In this document: piece after piece, positions 21,101 to 22,304 of the stretch
How positions within the stretch are numbered: the first letter of the stretch is position 1
Layout of the letters: the number at the start of each line of letters is the position of its first letter
NCBI GenBank assembly: GCA_902493345.1
Contig: CABUPM010000031.1
Coordinates: 1-22,304 of the forward strand
From: an uncultured Eubacteriales bacterium
Lineage (GTDB): Bacteria > Bacillota > Clostridia > Lachnospirales > Bianqueaceae
Length of the DNA stretch: 22,304 nucleotides
Reading direction: 5' to 3'
The notes under the pieces: generated by a model
Told to the model about the DNA's origin: nothing
Seen by the model: the letters and a program-made list of their open reading frames with translations, nothing else
Database searches by the model: none
Position numbers and translations under genes: made by a program

Positions 21101-21901
21101 AGTACGGCGAAGCCCACCTGTACCGATTCCGCGATTTGTACAGTGTGCGGAAGCACGATAGACGCGTTAGGGCATTCCCTTGTGTGGCGGAGTGGGAATG
21201 GGCAGTACTGGCAGGAGTGTGAAAACTGCGATTATGAAACGGTGAAGAAAGCGATCCCTGAGATCACGATCAACGGCGCGGATCAGGTTTGCCGCACACA
21301 GAATTATAAGTTTACCTTTACGCTACCGGATGGATGCAAAAATCCAACCTATGGCTATGACGTTATGGGGATGCTGGGCGACGGAGGATTGACGCCTACT
21401 GTAACGGAAGGTGTGTATAGCGCCGAGGTTACAACGGCTTCCTACTACGATGCGGAAGGCTTTAAGGTAATAGTGGAAGCGAAGACGGCGGACGGCTTTG
21501 CAATCCATGCGGAGAAGTCTGTGACAATCGTAAATGAGCACACAGGCGGTAAGGCGACCTGTAAGGACAAAGCTGTATGTGAAATCTGTGGAGAAGAATA
21601 CGGTACGCTCGATCCCGCAAATCACTCCGACCTCAAGTATTTCCCGGCAAAAGCGGCGACCAAGAACGCCGAGGGAAATATTGAATATTGGTATTGCAGC
21701 GGATGCGGTAAGTATTTCGGAGATAAGGACGCCGCGAAAGAAATTAAAAAAGCCGATACCATAACGGAGAAGTTAAAGGACGATCCCAAATCCCCGCAGA
21801 CCGGCGATACAAGCCATGTTGCCCTGTGGCTTTCCTTGCTTCTCGTCAGCGGTGGCGCGATCATCGGTACGGCTGTTGTAAGCAAAAAGAAGAAAGGCTG
21901 A
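18125..21901 (+). CDS. Large cell-wall-anchored surface protein
   Basis: A 1258-residue secreted protein. Order: signal peptide (1-25, TVLAAS); a glycine-rich repeat block of beta-solenoid type (about 30-260) with GAGIGG and TIIINGGTV units; a fibronectin III-like segment (about 353-430); paired CxxC (450/453, 482/485); a domain with DSWGDGWEGA (from 504); a helical FIVAR-like segment (about 607-660); a second beta-solenoid-like block (about 670-905) with three 29-residue repeats; a Listeria-Bacteroides/InlB B-type repeat (923-985, AGYIFDGWHNG, LTARW); Cys-pair modules (999-1194); and a wall-sorting signal: SPQTGD (1223-1228), hydrophobic helix (1232-1252), SKKKKG. SPxTG is a sortase motif variant known from clostridia. 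An adhesive or glycan-binding role is likely but unproven. The start follows CGGAGGG. Confidence 0.9.
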   Translation: MKIRLLSILLGLLLCMNLMPMTVLAASVPDDLTFDISEGSVIVEDGSETGKVKITYGEGQMLDNVDPRQEMTVIGSTTNTGNEVQIKTNIPLRIAIQDLYMDKRTMNIDSGNSGCGTICLNYTDAADVTLVLKGDNKLIAGWDKAGISVPAGARLTIEGEGSLYAKGYDNAGTNYLDRPGAGIGGDSSTDCGTIIINSGTIEAVADYYAPGIGGGGMRLAGSVAGGNGGTIIINGGTVTVRGGKYAADIGGGYKSTDPGTLSGSSDAWIDAPNTWLDHTSLNAFLNGAVFGDVVLTRDRTVESLTVPDGTSLTIPAGKKLTVTGTLKITGFAVIEGDLSVAEGGMLEKYDPTQYVPVLDSRTNDSVTIQAVSGTDVQYGYSIDGSEPANWQDSSVFTGLTPSTQYTFFVKVLHEDAYYLAGVSTGLQAHTLPHVVEAWSAEGEENHKGFCTLCQKDQVEAHRFVSHGVQTSATGAAYELLICSDCGYKKQVYDTSSSLTLKLEDSWGDGWEGAQLLIRRNGQLWQSITLEDGQTETVYIPYAEDAGYSFWWKSGKHDEEISLTITGANQDDPIFDKYNFSDVDQRVPFLQLNTGDYTDVFTAVDEMPTVLSGYTVESVQAYQQSLQKVMDAANWELPGTRQTEIDQLAADIRMATALLKLDTSDETTGRFDLSAAQSDLYITETGWRCGEDGSETAYTGAYLLVGRSNDYRVIVESGDISISIFELYLIRTYKSPLTICSGASVRLTVLGKNELQNTEEDDDTAGLNVPDGAELIITEQSTGSLYAYSDEDGAGIGGNRREKSGSITINGGVITAVSGEDGAGIGGGYRGDSGPITINGGVITAISRDDGAGIGCGYNGTSGLITINGGIVTAQSDEGKAFGAAPDLSGYAAYAWRLSETEPYRQDAFTWKDTDTYTALLPVYTVTFDTVGGSVVQPQNVIYGKTVVIPVNPTKAGYIFDGWHNGDTVYNFDLPVTAHLTLTARWTRCDHSGSTAKPTCTDSAICTVCGSTIDALGHSLVWRSGNGQYWQECENCDYETVKKAIPEITINGADQVCRTQNYKFTFTLPDGCKNPTYGYDVMGMLGDGGLTPTVTEGVYSAEVTTASYYDAEGFKVIVEAKTADGFAIHAEKSVTIVNEHTGGKATCKDKAVCEICGEEYGTLDPANHSDLKYFPAKAATKNAEGNIEYWYCSGCGKYFGDKDAAKEIKKADTITEKLKDDPKSPQTGDTSHVALWLSLLLVSGGAIIGTAVVSKKKKG
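20495..20755 (+). repeat. Three tandem 87-bp repeats inside the surface protein gene
   Basis: Units 20495-20581, 20582-20668 and 20669-20755 encode residues 791-877 as three 29-residue copies of DGAGIG..., each followed by an ITINGG block. Units 1 and 2 share long identical DNA stretches around the ITINGG codons, while unit 3 is more diverged, suggesting the first two are the younger duplication. Confidence 0.88.
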
Positions 21902-21910
21902 AATATAACA

Positions 21911-21944
21911 CGGCGGCTATCCCAAGGGTAGCCGCCGATATTTT
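21911..21944 (+). terminator. Rho-independent terminator of the surface protein gene
   Basis: CGGCGGCTA (21911-21919) pairs with TAGCCGCCG (21929-21937), extended by CCC/GGG beside a bulged T, followed by ATATTTTG. It lies between convergent genes; reverse-strand function is less certain because the left flank is only moderately A-rich. Confidence 0.85.
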
Positions 21945-21966
21945 GTGCTGTAAGCCCCGATTGTGT

Positions 21967-22304
21967 TTACAGGGCTTTGTCTCCTTTTTTACGGAACTTC
22001 AGATACTCCATAAAGAGACGGACTTCATGAAGCTCCTCGGCTGACATATTCTGTACGTCATAACAGAGAGGAGAGGGTTCCGGGACAGCCGGAGCCGCGG
22101 AGGGCTTGCCGGTCAGGAGATACTCCATGGATACATTATAAAGGCAGGCGAGCTTGTAGAACAATTCTATATCCGGAATACGCCGGCCGGTTTCATAATG
22201 GGAGTATGCCTGAGGGCTAATGCATAGCTGTTCTGCCGCGTATTTTTGACTATAGCCATACTGCTCGCGTAAAGTTCGAATTCGGTTTTTCAGTTCTTCG
22301 TACA
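21967..22304 (-). CDS. XRE family helix-turn-helix regulator, start just outside window
   Basis: Reading from the right edge on the minus strand, 111 residues are visible, beginning YEELKNRIRTLREQYGYSQ. The two bases before them (TG) are the end of a start codon whose first base would be at 22305, so only that base is missing. Residues 2-60 form a Cro/C1-type helix-turn-helix: LKNRIRTLREQ, SQKYAAEQL, ISPQAYSHYETGRRIP, and the capping VSMEYLLTG. A Pro/Ala-rich linker and a short acidic-then-basic helical tail follow, ending in a Lys-rich stretch. It is a probable transcriptional repressor, convergent with the surface protein gene. Its targets are unknown. Confidence 0.92.
   Translation of the reverse strand, partial: YEELKNRIRTLREQYGYSQKYAAEQLCISPQAYSHYETGRRIPDIELFYKLACLYNVSMEYLLTGKPSAAPAVPEPSPLCYDVQNMSAEELHEVRLFMEYLKFRKKGDKAL

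Noticed and set aside
21952..21978. Second hairpin AAGCCC/GGGCTT after the surface protein gene
   Set aside because: It overlaps the stop of the convergent XRE gene, has a long loop, and a better terminator lies just upstream.
1..22304. CRISPR arrays, insertion sequences, known riboswitches and phage genes
   Set aside because: No regularly spaced direct repeats, transposase motifs, aptamer cores or phage structural genes could be recognised on either strand.

Overview
The window looks like a chromosomal stretch from a Gram-positive, low-to-mid GC Clostridia-type gut bacterium, most likely Lachnospiraceae-like. The evidence is the sigma-A promoters (all with 17-bp spacers), strong GGAGG ribosome binding sites, the secG-rnr-smpB order, MecA, DUF951 and DUF1858 proteins, a PPi-type phosphofructokinase and a sortase-anchored surface protein ending in an SPQTG motif. 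No phage, insertion sequence or CRISPR array is visible. This is inferred from protein character and gene order, not from a database search.

Layout. 1-330: two identical tRNA-Lys(CUU) genes, the first cut by the window edge, each with its own terminator. 360-616: a self-contained unit for a 50-residue membrane peptide (promoter, gene, terminator). 671-3314: an unrecognised Cys/Trp-rich protein, then a promoter and a three-gene run (intracellular sialidase-like beta-propeller, metallophosphoesterase, PPC/DUF296 protein). 3337-5852: argH, a VanY-like lipoprotein that has lost its zinc and catalytic residues, and a DUF951 protein. 5888-7972: degV, yfcE, hpt. 7983-10897: secG, rnr and smpB, for protein export, RNA decay and trans-translation. 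10944-12321: PPi-type phosphofructokinase. 12363-12647: DUF1858 redox-disulfide protein. 12653-13433: mecA on the minus strand. 13461-16039: an MBOAT acyltransferase and a DHHW/AlgX-like partner, a probable cell-surface polysaccharide O-acetylation pair. 16050-18012: a PurA-like enzyme overlapping an unrecognised 174-residue protein. 18045-21944: a 1258-residue cell-wall-anchored protein. 21967-end: an XRE-type regulator on the minus strand, its start codon one base beyond the window.

How the parts fit. Most of the window is housekeeping: translation, export, RNA decay, purine salvage, arginine synthesis, glycolysis and ClpC adaptor control. The accessory content concerns the cell surface (MBOAT/DHHW pair, degenerate VanY-like lipoprotein, large anchored protein).

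The most unusual item is the PurA-like protein at 16123-17445. It keeps the adenylosuccinate synthetase scaffold and the catalytic Asp13/His41 pair, but by-eye alignment shows changes at the residues expected to bind IMP, aspartate and the guanine of GTP. It is translationally coupled to the orphan protein, so the two may form an undescribed nucleotide-modifying pair; this is a hypothesis. Other leads are the VanY-like pseudoenzyme, the autonomous 50-residue membrane peptide, and a recurring arrangement in which transcripts begin with a stem-loop near the predicted +1.
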